Shown piece by piece: positions 42,970-53,831 of a stretch of DNA of 64,000 nucleotides; within the stretch, counting starts at the first letter, position 1, and each line of letters opens with the position of its first letter. The DNA is from Lucinisca nassula (Eukaryota > Mollusca > Bivalvia > Lucinida > Lucinidae). The DNA is taken from positions 63,365,396 through 63,429,395 of the forward strand of contig OY757026.1 of assembly GCA_963580285.1 (NCBI GenBank), read 5' to 3'. The notes below the pieces were generated by a model that made no database searches, had not been told where the DNA came from, and saw only the letters and a list, made by a program, of their open reading frames with translations. The position numbers were made by a program, and so were the translations under genes.

Positions 42970-43168
42970 TTAACCCTTTTTTATACCAGTCCATTTTAAA
43001 ATTTAGGGGTTTCAGGTTGTGTTTTCTTCAAAATTTATTTGGAAAATGATTGGACTCTTAGCAAACAATGGAGGCCCTGATCAGACGCCGCGTTCTGCGG
43101 CGTCTGATCTGGGCCTGTATTGTTTGCCAGGGTACCCCTTTAGGGGGCTCCGGTGCAAAATGGGATAA
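42970..43168 (+). mobile_element. TTAA-flanked hairpin MITE (family H), copy
   Basis: Starts TTAACCCTTTTTTATACC; the right end GCAAAATGGGATAAC is decayed. Its hairpin (43075-43115) has the same TGATCAGACGCCGCG stem as 40.8 kb. Confidence 0.65.
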
Positions 43169-43169
43169 C

Positions 43170-43364
43170 AACTTAACAATTCCGTGAAATGAACACCCCT
43201 CTAAACCCCATTTTATACGTATAGAGAAAATGATTTTTACATGGATATGCATCAGTTTCTTTATTTCTGCTCCAAGACATAGGTTGTAGGTGCTCATTAA
43301 AACCGCTTCAGTGAGGCGGTTCTAACGAGCACCACCAACCTATGCTTGGAGTAATGATAAGATT
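43170..43364. mobile_element. MITE-A, truncated by SINE-S
   Basis: AACAATTCCGTGAAATGAAC and the hairpin AAAACCGCTTCAGTGAGGCGG are present; the right arm ends where the SINE begins. Confidence 0.65.
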
Positions 43365-43365
43365 T

Positions 43366-43655
43366 GCTCGTTTGATTTGATGTTTAAAGTCCCCGTCAAC
43401 ACTATATAGGTCATTTTGGAGACGTTGCTTCCAATTTGTGGGACTTTTACCCGATATTGAGATAAAATGACATCTCGTGCCTGGTCGCCCAATGAAGCCA
43501 ATAGGGTTTGGAAGTTGGCTCGCACCGCTTTGCCTGGGCAGGCTTACAATCTCTAAGTGGGTAACCAGTATTCTTGTGCAGTCGGTTTCAGCTCTGCGTG
43601 GAAGCATCATGCAGTCAATCTATTCAGTCTTCAAGCCCCGATGGGCGGGGGCCGA
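43366..43655 (-). mobile_element. SINE-S copy
   Basis: In complement from GGCCCCCGCCCATCGGGGCT to the tail GGGGACTTTAAACATCAAAT. A second 3' fragment in the plus orientation follows at 43670-43780. Confidence 0.7.
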
Positions 43656-43669
43656 ACACATGCATATAA

Positions 43670-43780
43670 TCCCTATTGGTTTCATTGGGCGACAGGGACT
43701 GAGGTGCCATTTCATCTCAATGTCAGGTAGAAGTCCGACAATAGGAAGCAACGTCTCCAAAAGGACCTAAATACATGTAG
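43670..43780 (+). mobile_element. SINE-S 3' fragment, opposite orientation
   Basis: CCCTATTGGTTTCATTGGGC, CATTTCATCTCAATGTCAGG and GCAACGTCTCCAAAAGGACC match the SINE-S body; head and tail are missing. Confidence 0.6.
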
Positions 43781-43799
43781 TGTATATTTCACTAAATGT

Positions 43800-44070
43800 A
43801 ATGTTAACTAGGCCTTGTAATGAACACCGCTCTAAACCCTACATTATACAGAGAAAATGAGCTTTACGTATGCATCGTTTTCTTAATTTCTGCTCCAAGA
43901 CTTAGGTTATGGGTACTCGTTAGAACCGCCTCAATGAGGCGGTTCTAAAGAGGACCATCAACCAATGTTAGGAGTAAAGATAAGAATGATATAACAAATT
44001 TTCATCCAAAAAAAATCCGTTTTTGAGATTAGAAAACATGCACTGTGCCTCAAGAATGTGTTATCATAAA
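43800..44070. mobile_element. MITE-A, full length, diverged
   Basis: Left ATGTTAACTAGGCCTTGTAA; right complement TTTATGATAACACATTC. Stem GAACCGCCTCAATGAGGCGG at 43923-43942. Confidence 0.65.
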
Positions 44071-44216
44071 GAATATTTTGTTGAAAACGTTTTAGAATTA
44101 GTGTGACTCCAAGTAAACAAATCCAAGGCTTTGCTTTGTTTGTTTGGAGTTTAACACTTTGAGGTCATATCGAGTCAGTCAGTTTACCCAAACCACACTT
44201 TTTTCTGGACAAGGGG

Positions 44217-44881
44217 TTAGCCCTTTACCACCTAGGGATTTTGTGATTTTCGCTGATTTTCACAGTGTTGCACGTGACAGCAACTTCAACTAGCCATTGT
44301 TTCATAATGGATGATCTGTTTTACACCGAACTCGGTATGAATGTTCATTGGGCAGTAACCTTTCAAATGCAACATTTCATGACTTGATCATTGTTGTCAT
44401 GGTAAAGAGGGGGCATCTCAAAGTTGGCAAAAAGTGTGTTTTCACATGAATTTTTGACCACATTTTAATCTTCACACAGCTGTCAAGGCAACAATTAAGG
44501 TGTTTGGCACTGGCCATTTTCACTGTTTGCAGCATGTTTTATCAGCATCAATTTTCAGGCATTTTTGACCCCAGACACCCTCAGATATAAATTTTAGAGG
44601 CCGGTTTGGCCATACACCCCAAATATTTCAGGATGCGAGGGGGGGGGGGGGGGGGCAACGGCCCCTTCAATCCCCCCCCAGAATATTTTAGTGGGGAGGC
44701 GCGCGAAAAAACAGGTCACTTTTTTGCCCAACAAATCCTAAAGCAACATAACTATCCAGGGGTAGAAATGCAGATTTTAGGTGCTTATGGTGCTTAAAAT
44801 GGGGGGGGGGGGGGGGTGGGGGGGGGTGGGGAAGGGCGGTGCAGACACATAAAAACACGAATCTGAATAGAAAAGGGTTAA
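44217..44881 (-). mobile_element. TTAA-flanked MITE (as at 40-2218), inverted copy 4
   Basis: The left end reads TTAGCCCTTTACCACCTAGG (TTAA decayed to TTAG) and the right end AAAAGGGTTAA. The body is the complement of 811-1455, including the poly-G/C block near 44640 and the 44800-44835 G-run. Confidence 0.7.
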
Positions 44882-45120
44882 CCGAAATCTCGGAACATAC
44901 TGAATTTTAGTCTAAAATGCATTAATTATATCTGTAATATTGTTTCTTGCAATAAAATGATGAAAAATCATTATTTTGGTCAGTTGGGATTTTCTTCATT
45001 GACCTAAATCTGGGAACATACAGACTTTTAGTCTAAAATGCTTTAATTATATCTGAAATATTGTTTCTTGCAATAAAATGATGAAAAAATCATTGTTTTG
45101 GTCAGTTGGGATTTTCTTCA

Positions 45121-45752
45121 TTAACCCTTTACCACTCAGGGATTTTGTGAATTTCGCTGATTTTCACAGTGTTGCACCTGACAGCAATTTCAACTAGGCA
45201 TTGTTTCATAATGGATGGTCTGTTTTACACCAAACTCGGCATGAATGTTCATTGGGCAGTAGCCGTTCAAATGCAACATTTCATGACTTGATCAAAGAAG
45301 GGGCATCTCAAAGTTGGCAAAAAGTGTGTTTTCACATGAATTTTTGACCACATTTTAATCTTCACACAGCTGTCAAGGCAACAATAAAGGTGTTTGGCAC
45401 TGGCCATTTTCACTGTTTGCAACATGTTTTATCAGCATCAATTTTCAGGCATTTTTGACCCCAGACACCCTCAGATATAAATTTTAGCGGCCGGTTGGTC
45501 CATACACCCAAAATGTTTCGGGATGTAAGGGGGGTGGGGGTTAACGCCCCCCCCCCCCCCCCCCCAACCCCAGAATATTTTTAGTGGGGAGGCGCGCGGA
45601 AAAACAGGTCACTTTTTGCCCAACAAATCCTAAAGCAAACATAACTATTCAGGGGTAGAAATGCAGATTTTAGGTGCTTCTGGGGCTTAAAATTGGAGGG
45701 GGGGTGGGGTGCAGACACGTAAAAAACACGTATCTGAGAGGGAAAGGGTTAA
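45121..45752 (-). mobile_element. TTAA-flanked MITE, inverted copy 5
   Basis: TTAACCCTTTACCACTCAGG to GAGAGGGAAAGGGTTAA. Separated from copy 4 by the same spacer that separates copies 1-3, so the whole array unit exists here in inverted orientation 43 kb away. Confidence 0.75.
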
Positions 45753-45774
45753 TAGATCTCTGCAATGATATCCT

Positions 45775-45960
45775 TGTAGACCGCCTCTTTTTTACAGAGT
45801 AAATTGGGTTTTAAAATGGGATACACTATTTCCCATGAACTTGCAAAAACATAGGTTATGGGGCCTCGTTAAAGCGGTCCTAACAAGATATAAGAAGATA
45901 CTCGTTAGAACCGCCTCAAACAAATACCCAAACTCTGTTTGAAAGATGTCACACATGTTC
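45775..45960. mobile_element. MITE-A remnant
   Basis: Fragments AAAACATAGGTTATGGGGCC, CTCGTTAGAACCGCCTC and GGGATACACTATTTCCCATG in rearranged order. Confidence 0.45.
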
Positions 45961-46053
45961 TATCAAAAAAGTATCATCTTTATTCTAACATAGATTTTTG
46001 ATGCTTATTCTTAAAGCCATAAAAAGCTGTACATTAAATTCCTATATTTTCAG

Positions 46054-46167
46054 TTAGCAAGCGCTTCATGTGGGATATTTTGACTTTACCATTCAACTCG
46101 CAGCATCGATGTCTCGAGTGTTATAACTGTAACTGCCACTGGAAAAGCCATCCAACTGAGTGTTCAG
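46054..46167 (+). CDS. exon 2 of secreted cysteine-rich protein gene
   Basis: Acceptor TATATTTTCAG ends at 46053 and donor GTATATG starts at 46168. The 114-nt exon is phase 1 to phase 1 and open, encoding a mature N-terminal segment that includes RCLECYNCNC and then HPTECS. The LECYNC start matches the L-x-C-Y-x-C signature of Ly6/uPAR domains. Cysteine spacing is C-x2-C-x2-C-x-C-x8-C. The reading frame is open only in the phase dictated by exon 1, which supports the model. Confidence 0.55.
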
Positions 46168-46589
46168 GTATATGTAAATCACTATATATCATCTAATCTC
46201 TATACTGAAGGTTGTGACGTGACACAACGTCATGTCATATGAACGTATCGGTAAGCGAAAACCGTAGATATCATATTTCTGATATTTGACATAATTTTGA
46301 TGAAATCTGTACTTAGTGAGACAACCCGAGTACCAGGAGTAATCAAAGCGCCAAAGGCACTGGAATGACAGATTCTAAGAGAAAATCGTAACACTGTAAA
46401 AACTTACAGAAATCCTTTCTAAAAAAGATCATAAAATTTAGAAAAGTAGTTCTGCAAATTCCATTATAAGATATGTTTGCAGATGTCTATACACCGGCGG
46501 TATTATGAAATGCCATTCGATGTTTCAAATTTTGGAAAGAATATTTTTTTACGTTTTCAAAACCAAACATTTAAATTCAAGTTTTAACA
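46168..46589. other. intronic sequence, no feature recognised
   Basis: Between exon 2 and a transposase remnant. No repeat copy recognised. Confidence 0.35.
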
Positions 46590-47430
46590 ATGCTACTGTC
46601 CATAAGTAACAGCTTTTGTCTGGTCGGTTGTGGATACCTCTGCAGAAAGATACTCTATGTGAAAGAGATCGGAGGAGAAAGGCTGGCTAGTCCTGTACAT
46701 GAATTCCATTGGCTGGAAGAAAAGTTTGAGTAAGAACAGCACTATGAGCCCGCGCGTAATCCTGCTGGATAAGATTTCCCGGATTATGAGCGTAAACAAA
46801 TAAAAATGGAGCCATGTTAGGCCGAAGCACTTGATTGATGTAACGTCTCGCTGTTCAGTTCACGTCTCAGCCATGATCTTGAATGTTATTAATGACACTA
46901 AGCTGCGTTCCCTAACTGCATGCAATGCCACGCCACACAAATACGCCGTTCCACCCGATATGTCACGCTCAATTACGCACGCGTCGCCTCGGCATACCTT
47001 ACACCTGTACGTCGAAACACCCGGAAACGACAATCGGCATGATCCTCGCTTAATCGCCAATTTACGTATTTCATGCACCAGCGTAAGTGTTCCGTACTGT
47101 GTCGACGCGTTAACTTTTTCACGACAGGGACGTCTAGCTCTCAAACATGCATCGCATAAGGGCGACGAACAGTGTCAGTGCTTATTAGTCGGTAGTTGAG
47201 ACCCCTTGTTTATCTTCAGGTATAGTCTAGCAGCTGCCGGCGGAAATCTGTTTCGCATATGTGTCTGACGGATGAATCGATCTTGACGTACTGACGTCAG
47301 TCTTCCGCTACGTCGACGTCCACTAGCGTCTTCTGTATATAGTAAGATGTCGCTCCAATAGATGATAGATCACACACATGTGGCACCCAAAATCAGAGTC
47401 ATCGTCATCCGCTTTCCGACCAAGAGGCAC
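46590..47430 (-). pseudogene. Tc1/mariner transposase remnant
   Basis: Minus strand. From about 47420 an HTH-like segment with ..STDTVRRRL. Then SFPGVSTYRCKVCRGDACVI and a GGTAYLCGVALHAV stretch where the family has GGGSVMVWGGI. Then INQVLRPNMAPFLF and QQDYARAHSA, where the family has QQDNARAH carrying a catalytic Asp. Then FLQPMEFMYR and SSDLFHIEYL (SPDLSPIE in the family). In-frame stops and a shift near 46835-46855 show it is dead. It lies in intron 2 of the cysteine-rich gene on the opposite strand. Confidence 0.75.
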
Positions 47431-47739
47431 GCTTACGATCCTTTAATGAAAAATGTTGCAATACGCCCTCAATGCTTTTTGAGAACAAATTTCAGTTTAT
47501 TCTTTTCTAGGCACGACCTTACATTAAATATCAAAAGTTTGATCCTGAACATGTTGTTTCTATCCGTAGTGGTGTCGTAATGAAGGTGGTGCACACAATC
47601 GACGTCGCCGGACTGGTAACCAGGCGTCACGGTTGATTTATTTAACCTTTATGGTGCCTAAGCGTGTTGTAAGCATGCAATTGTTTGGTTTCAGAATCAA
47701 AGCACTGAGAGTGTTGGTGGGGTGTAGTTTGGGGTAATA
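47431..47739. other. no feature recognised
   Basis: May hold the 5' end of the Tc1-like element, but no TIR was identified. Confidence 0.3.
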
Positions 47740-47750
47740 GCCCTGGGCTG

Positions 47751-48088
47751 TGTGTGTGTGTGTGAATTCGGGTTTAACGTCGCTTTCAACAATTTTTCAG
47801 TCATATCACGACGGTGTCTGGTTGCGACAGGGAGCTCAATGCTCACGTTTATAGTGCTGCCTCACTGAAGTATCACGTCCCAGACACATTACATGATACC
47901 ACACCCAGTCACATTATCCTGACACTGGATCGACCAGTCCTAGCTCTTCCCCGTAAATCTGAGTGCCAAGCGAGGAGCAGCTAGTACCATTTTTAACGAC
48001 TTTGGTATGTCGCGGCCCGGGATCGAACCCCAGACCTCCCGTTCCCCGGAGCGGACACTCTACCAACTGAGCTATCGGGGCCGGTCGT
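47751..48088 (-). mobile_element. tRNA-SINE (SINE-R, RUDI-like), full length, 11-bp TSD
   Basis: Flanked by GCCCTGGGCTG at 47740-47750 and 48089-48099. On the minus strand the tRNA-like head has GATAGCTCAGTTGGTAGAG (A box) and GGGGTTCGATCCCGGG (B box). The body contains GTCAGGATAATGTGACTGGG and ends AAAGCGACGTTAAACCC with (CA)n. Confidence 0.85.
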
Positions 48089-48249
48089 GCCCTGGGCTGA
48101 GACTGAAACTGTTTCATTTAACTTTGAAATTCAAAACGAATAGTGAAGATTTTGATAAGAAGCCGCGTTCTGCAGCGTCCGATCTTGTTCTACACTGTTT
48201 TGCCACGCTCACCCTTTGATTCCAGGACAACCATCTTCAGTCTTATGCG

Positions 48250-48546
48250 GCCCCCGCCCATCGGGGATTGAAGAAATAGATGGGCTGCATGTTGCTTCCA
48301 CGCAGAGCTGAACCCGACTGCACGAGAGTACTGGTAAACCGCTTAGAGGATCTAAGCCTGCCCAGACCGAGCGGTGCGAGCCCAACCGTCCATGCTTATA
48401 AACCCTATTGGTTCTAGTGGGTGACAGGGCTTTAGATGTCATTTCATCTCAATGTCGGGTAAAAGTCCCACAAAATTGGAAGCAACGTCTCCAAAATGGC
48501 CTTCACAGTGTTGACGGGGACGTTAAACCTCAAATCAAACAAACAA
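48250..48546 (+). mobile_element. SINE-S, full length
   Basis: GGCCCCCGCCCATCGGGGAT to GACGTTAAACCTCAAATC and (AAAC)n. TTCAGTCTT on both sides is a possible 9-bp TSD. Confidence 0.75.
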
Positions 48547-49590
48547 AATATTCAGTCTTTTGGAATACCCTGATTGCGTCTATTCTCTACAAGAAAAAGG
48601 TTATTCTGACAAGTCAGTGATAATCACGTAGACGTTAGCACTGAAGCGCTTTTCTTACTAGCAACTTCGGATCCAATGCCAAACATTCAACCCAAACATA
48701 TCCGCGCCGTTTGTCAGTGTTGGGTACATGTAAGTGTTATCTGTAAAATTTGCACTTAAATGTTGGATCTGGCAAACAATGTAGACTCAGATCAAACACC
48801 ACAGAACACGATGCTGATCTTGTTCTCCACTTTTTTGCATTAGTTTATACTGACATCTTAAGTTTAACGAATCAGTCCAAGTACCCGTTCGTGACCAGCC
48901 TGCATTCAGAGACAATCGGCATGAATGTTGTCAGTGCTTTGATTTATTCACTGTCTTGAGTTTCTGGAGTGCACTCTTCCATCACTGAAGTTGGGCTCGT
49001 CCATTCTGCTAAATATGGCACCTAGAATTATATCACAGGACCTACACTGTTTGCATAAGTATCTGTACCATATTCAGGGTTAAAAGGGACAACCTTATTT
49101 CCAATTTCTCCACGCAAAGTCTAATATTAAACCTAAGTTGTAACTAACCTAGACTTGACTTCGAAAGTCAGAGGCTGGTCTTTATGGATTAAATTTTGAC
49201 AGCACTGTTAGAAAACAGTGTAAAACCTGAGCAGACGGCTGAGCAGACGCCGCATTAATCTGGGTATATTTGCCAAACCCGTCACATGATGCAGCTGATT
49301 CATATGAAATGCTGAATCGATTCTCTGAAAGGTAAGATAAAATCGTCAAGTCGTCTGCTTCAAACGTTTGTTTTGCGCTTATAGGATAACGCTCGTACAA
49401 TTTTGATTACTGTGCCAAAACCGGACTATATATTTTGTGCGGACTCATATTTCTATGGCGTTCAAAGCCGGAAGAAAGCCAGAAGAAAGCCGGAACTACT
49501 TTAAAACCTGCAGGATAGCTAGAGATGACAGATTGAATCTGTCATTAAAAATAAACTTATCTACCGTTAAAGAACTTGACCTCCTCTCAT
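48547..49590. other. no gene confirmed; decayed family-H hairpins
   Basis: 48770-48835 (GGCAAACAATGTAGACTCAG and complement) and 49208-49275 are decayed hairpins of the family-H type. The rest is unrecognised, with no splice-supported exon. Confidence 0.35.
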
Positions 49591-50340
49591 ATACACCACC
49601 ACACGATAGTGGTGGGGTACATGTATTATGCTATACCGCCGAGTGTCCGTCCGTACATCCGTCCGGACGTCCGCACCATTTCCGATCGATAACTTTAATA
49701 ATTTTTCATGGATTTTTTTACATGTTTCTGCCGGGAATGAGTGATATGAGATTGTTAATGGACAACATCCGCTAACATTTGAGGGAGTTATGGTTCTTTT
49801 CAGTTCCAAATGTAATATATGGACTGCATGATGCTTCCACGCAGAGCTGAATCCGGCCCGCACACTAGTACTGGTAAACCGCTTAGAGGATCTAAGCCTG
49901 TCCAGGAACCGCGGTGCGAGGCGCACCGTCCGTGCTAATAAACCCTATTGGTTTCATTGGGCGACAGGGCTTGAGATGTCATTTCATCTCAATGTCGGGT
50001 AAAAGTCCCACAAAATTGAAAGCAACGTCTCCAAAATGACCTTTACAGTGTTGACGGGGACGTTAAACCTCAAATCAATCAATCAATCTGTTCCAAATAA
50101 GTGTTTTTGGCGTTTCCGATCACTAACCAATATTTTTCACGCATTTTCTTCAAATTTTGTATAGACATTGGTATTAGGGACGTGTGGTTTGAGATTGTTA
50201 ACGGTCAATGACTTTAACATTTTACAGAGTTATGGCAGTTATCAATTCCAATTAAAATGTTTTTGGACACTAATTACTTTACTGAATGGAATGCATGGAT
50301 GGAACTTCACAGATATAATGACCACTATAGGAAGCATGTT
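49591..50340. repeat. older interspersed repeat split by SINE-S
   Basis: GAGGGAGTTATGGTTCTTTT left of the SINE and AAGTGTTTTTGGCGTTTCCG right of it belong to one repeat. Two internal units share GATCGATAACTTTAATAATT/GATCACTAACCAATATTTTT and GAGTTATGG. Confidence 0.45.
49811..50092 (+). mobile_element. SINE-S, 5' truncated
   Basis: Starts in the head at ATATATGGACTGCATGATGC and ends CCTCAAATC(AATC)n. GTTCCAAAT flanks both sides as a 9-bp TSD. Confidence 0.75.
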
Positions 50341-50344
50341 TGAG

Positions 50345-50740
50345 GGTTGTCCTTTGGATGCAAGAACTGCACCACAGAACTGAAAAGTATGACGTGTACA
50401 CGTTTTTCTTGGCTAGACTAGCTAGTTTATGACAATTTGGCCTAAACAGTGACTCTCAAATATTTCCAGATTCCACAATGGAATCATTAATTCCCACAAT
50501 GGAATCATTAATCCCAACGGAGAAGAAAATATAAACAACATTATGATGTAGGACATTGAGACTATTTACGGCCGCCACACATTCCCTTAACACCAGCTGT
50601 AGTGTCGTTAACTACGTTTTATGAAAGGGTTGTCCTTTGGAAGCAGGGAATACACCACAGAACTGTAACGTATGGAGTGTACTCGTTTTACTTGGCCAGT
50701 CTAGCTAGTTAAGGCCAGTGACTGATCAACCTGCGCCATC
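50345..50740 (+). repeat. two copies of repeat W
   Basis: GGTTGTCCTTTGGATGCAAG at 50346 and GGTTGTCCTTTGGAAGCAGG at about 50627, each followed by the W body. Confidence 0.5.
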
Positions 50741-51056
50741 TAATCTGAGTCATCTGAGTCCTCGCTGGTCATATAGGTCCTGTTGTAGGTATTGCTGTGC
50801 AATGGCTCAATTTATATAGGAGCACGCTGAGTTGTTTGGAAGCACAGAATTCCGTGATCCGTGGCGTCTCAGTACATGTGAAATAATGGCGTCCAATACG
50901 GTGTCAGAATAGCAAATTTGGAACTGTCTGCGGACAGTGAATACAATTTGCATACATTACACGGTACATTAGCTTCGTGCGTTTCCGAAACTCAACTAAG
51001 GCAATAAGTTGTCAAACTATGTCGGTTGAGTACGGAACCCGGGAAGGGACATGCTT

Positions 51057-51612
51057 TTTTAATATATTGTGCGAACAAGATATTAAGTTGTGCGGACAAC
51101 ATAATAGATATTGTGCGGCAACATAGTATATTGTGCGCACAAGATAATATCTTGTTCGCATAACTTAATATGTCTTGTGCGGACAACATATTATATTGTG
51201 CAGCATAAGTGAATATATTATGTGTCTGATTAAATTGTGCTAACAAGACATGTTGTCTGCACAAGATATTAGGTTGTGCGAACAAGATAATATCTTGTGC
51301 GTACAAGATATTGTGTTGGCTGCACAAGATCTATGTTGTGTAAACAAGATAATATGTTGTACGAACAAGATAATATGTTGTTCGAACAAGATAATATGTT
51401 GTGTGAACAAGATTATAACTTGTGCGAACAAGACAATCTCTTGTGCGCACAAGATATTATGCTGTGCAAACAAGATAATGATAAGTTGTGCGCACAAGAT
51501 TTTATGTTGTCCGCACAAGATCTATGTTGTGCAAACAAAATAATATCTTGTGCGCACAAGATAATAACTTGTTTGTTGTGCGCACAAGATATTATCTTGT
51601 TCGCACAACATA
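51057..51612. repeat. 21-bp palindromic tandem array
   Basis: Units contain ACAAGATAATATNTTGT and TTGTGCGCACAAG, so each is close to its own complement. In the cleanest part (51363-51470) the period is 21 bp. Because 21 is a multiple of 3, several frames on both strands stay open with a 7-residue repeat; these are not genes. About 25 units. Confidence 0.85.
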
Positions 51613-51946
51613 TAAAACTAAATTCTATGTCCGTTTTTTGTTGGTTTTACGACTATTTCAAGATTTTTTCACTCATATCGAGTCTATCAACCTTCCAATT
51701 AAATCTACGCAGCATATCTTTGTTTAAAGATATTTCTTGTTTCCATATATAAGCGGAACGTACAAGAGCATTGATTACGATAGCCAATCGTATGCGGTGT
51801 AATCTTTTATTTCATTTCTTTCATTACATCCTTTCATTGCAGAAGAATATTTATCGTTTTTCAAGATAGTGGGTGCTCTTTAACGGTTACCTCTGCAAAA
51901 AAACATACAAAGTTCATATAAATGTCAGTGCAAACCCCACGTTCCC
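51613..51946. other. no feature recognised
   Basis: AT-rich, no shared repeat or exon signal. Confidence 0.3.
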
Positions 51947-52565
51947 CATTACGATGACAAACCCGTGCGCTTAAATGGCGTCCATCTAATCTCTAGATCT
52001 ATTTTTTCAGATGATGTTTTATATATTTCTTATTTCTGGTCCAAATATAGATAGTGAGTGCCCGTTAGAATCGCCTCACTGAGGCGGTTCTAACGTGTAC
52101 CCACAATCTACAGTCGAACTTCAATGGCTCGAACACCTTTGGGACCTCGAAAATCTGTTCGAGTCAGGGGTAGTTCGAGCCAATGAGGGAGATTGCCAGG
52201 AGGTATACGATATACTTTTGGATATCTTTTCTATGTTTTATAATGAAACTGTATGCTGTGTGTACTCATTAGAATCGCCTCATCGAGGCGATTCTAATGA
52301 GTACACACAGCATACATTTACAAGATAAAAGACTAAAATCTTCTAAATTATCCCCCAGTATTTCTTATGTCGAGGATTTCCCTAGGGGCTCAAGAACGGG
52401 TTCGACTCAGCCATGGTAAACGAGCCATTGGTGTTCGAGCCATCGAAGTTCTACTGTATGTTTTTGAGCAGAAATAAGGAAATAACTAAATACTCCAGTA
52501 AACCCCCACTTTTCTCTACATGAAAAGGGAGGTATGGGATCTTCATTTTACGATCTTGTTAACCT
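51947..52565. mobile_element. MITE-A split by a C-type MITE
   Basis: The left part 51947-52108 starts CATTACGATGACAAACCCGT and runs through the hairpin to CCCACAATC. The right part from 52459 continues TGTTTTTGAGCAGAAATAAG and ends near CGATCTTGTTAACCTG. Removing the insert plus one TA restores the normal MITE-A order. Confidence 0.8.
52109..52458. mobile_element. C-type MITE, copy 3, nested, TA TSD
   Basis: TACAGTCGAACTTCAATGGC to CATCGAAGTTCTACTGTA, with TA at 52109-52110 and 52457-52458. The central hairpin is about 52261-52312. Confidence 0.85.
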
Positions 52566-52652
52566 GAAGTGTACAACCTCGGGTTTGTAAATGTATTGAT
52601 TGTGCGAATTTGTTAACGCGATGCCTACGCCGATTTGTTAACATGATGTAAT

Positions 52653-52954
52653 TGTTTGTTTGATTTGGGGTTTAACGTCCCCGTCAACAATGTAAAGGTC
52701 GTTTTGGAGACGTTGCTTCCAATTTTGTGGGACTTTTACCCAACATTGAGATGAACTGACATCTCAAGTCCTGCCGTCCAATGAAACCAATAGTGTTTAT
52801 AAGCATGGACATGCCGACTTGCACCTCCTTGCCTGGGCAGGCTTAGATCCTCTAAGCGGTTTACCAGTACTCGTGTGTGTGTCGGTTTCAGCTCTGCGTG
52901 GAAGCATCTTGCAGCCCATCTATTTCTTCAAGCCCCGATGGGCGGGGGGCCGAC
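52653..52954 (-). mobile_element. SINE-S, full length, 13-bp TSD
   Basis: AACATGATGTAAT at 52640-52652 and 52955-52967 flanks it; the target is a minisatellite unit. In complement GGCCCCCCGCCCATCGGGGC to GACGTTAAACCCCAAATC. Confidence 0.9.
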
Positions 52955-53324
52955 AACATGATGTAATACAGTGACTTATTAACGTAGTACATTACACGGA
53001 TTCGTTAATTCGTTAATGCGATACATTCCATGAACTTGTTAACGCGATGTTGATTCCACGAACTTATGAACGTGATGCATTACATGAACTTATTAACGCG
53101 ATGCATTACATGAATTTATAATATGACATCGAGTCTGAGAATCAACCAATTCGATAATGCACTAGTAGATTAATTACACACATTTCTTAGATACGCCCCG
53201 TAAAGCTACATGTGCGACGTCCTTAACGACGTAGCGATTACTAATGGTGGAATATTGTGGTTTTTGTAAAGCAGTCGTGAAAAAAATGCGTTTTACATGT
53301 TTATTCTGCAGTCGTGCTCATTGA

Positions 53325-53412
53325 ATTAATTAAATCATTAGGAAAAGGTATGAAATGCTCGGCGAAGCCTCGCATATTCTCCCTTTTACTCAATTCGTTT
53401 AAAAATTCAATA
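53325..53412. repeat. short hairpin repeat, copy of 2221-2305
   Basis: GAAATGCTCGGCGAAGCCTCGC is the shared core; arms are diverged. Confidence 0.4.
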
Positions 53413-53831
53413 AAACATGAACACTCATGTCAGATCCTTCATTTATTAACGGGGTACATTACACGGATTCGTTAATGTAGTGCATTGCATAAACTTTTAA
53501 ACATGATGCATTACAAGGACTTATTTAAGCCATACATTACACGGATTGTAAAGGTGATGAATGGCATGAACTTATTAACATGATAAATAAAACGGATTCG
53601 TTAATGTGATGCATTACATGAGCTTTTAACGAGATGCAATAGTAGGACTTATTTACGTGATACACTACACGGATTCGTTAATGTGATGCATTGCATACAC
53701 TTATTAATCATAAATGTGATGCAATACCAGAGCTTATTAACATAATACATTGCACGTATTCGTAAATGTGAGGCATTGCATGAACTTAATAACGTGATGC
53801 AATTAAAGGACATATTAACGCGATTTATTTA

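Noticed and set aside
46831..47199. A 122-codon plus-strand frame
   Set aside because: It is antisense to the Tc1/mariner transposase remnant, whose motifs explain the open frame.
51240..51752. Several overlapping frames with a 7-residue periodicity on both strands
   Set aside because: They follow from the 21-bp period of a palindromic array, not from coding selection.
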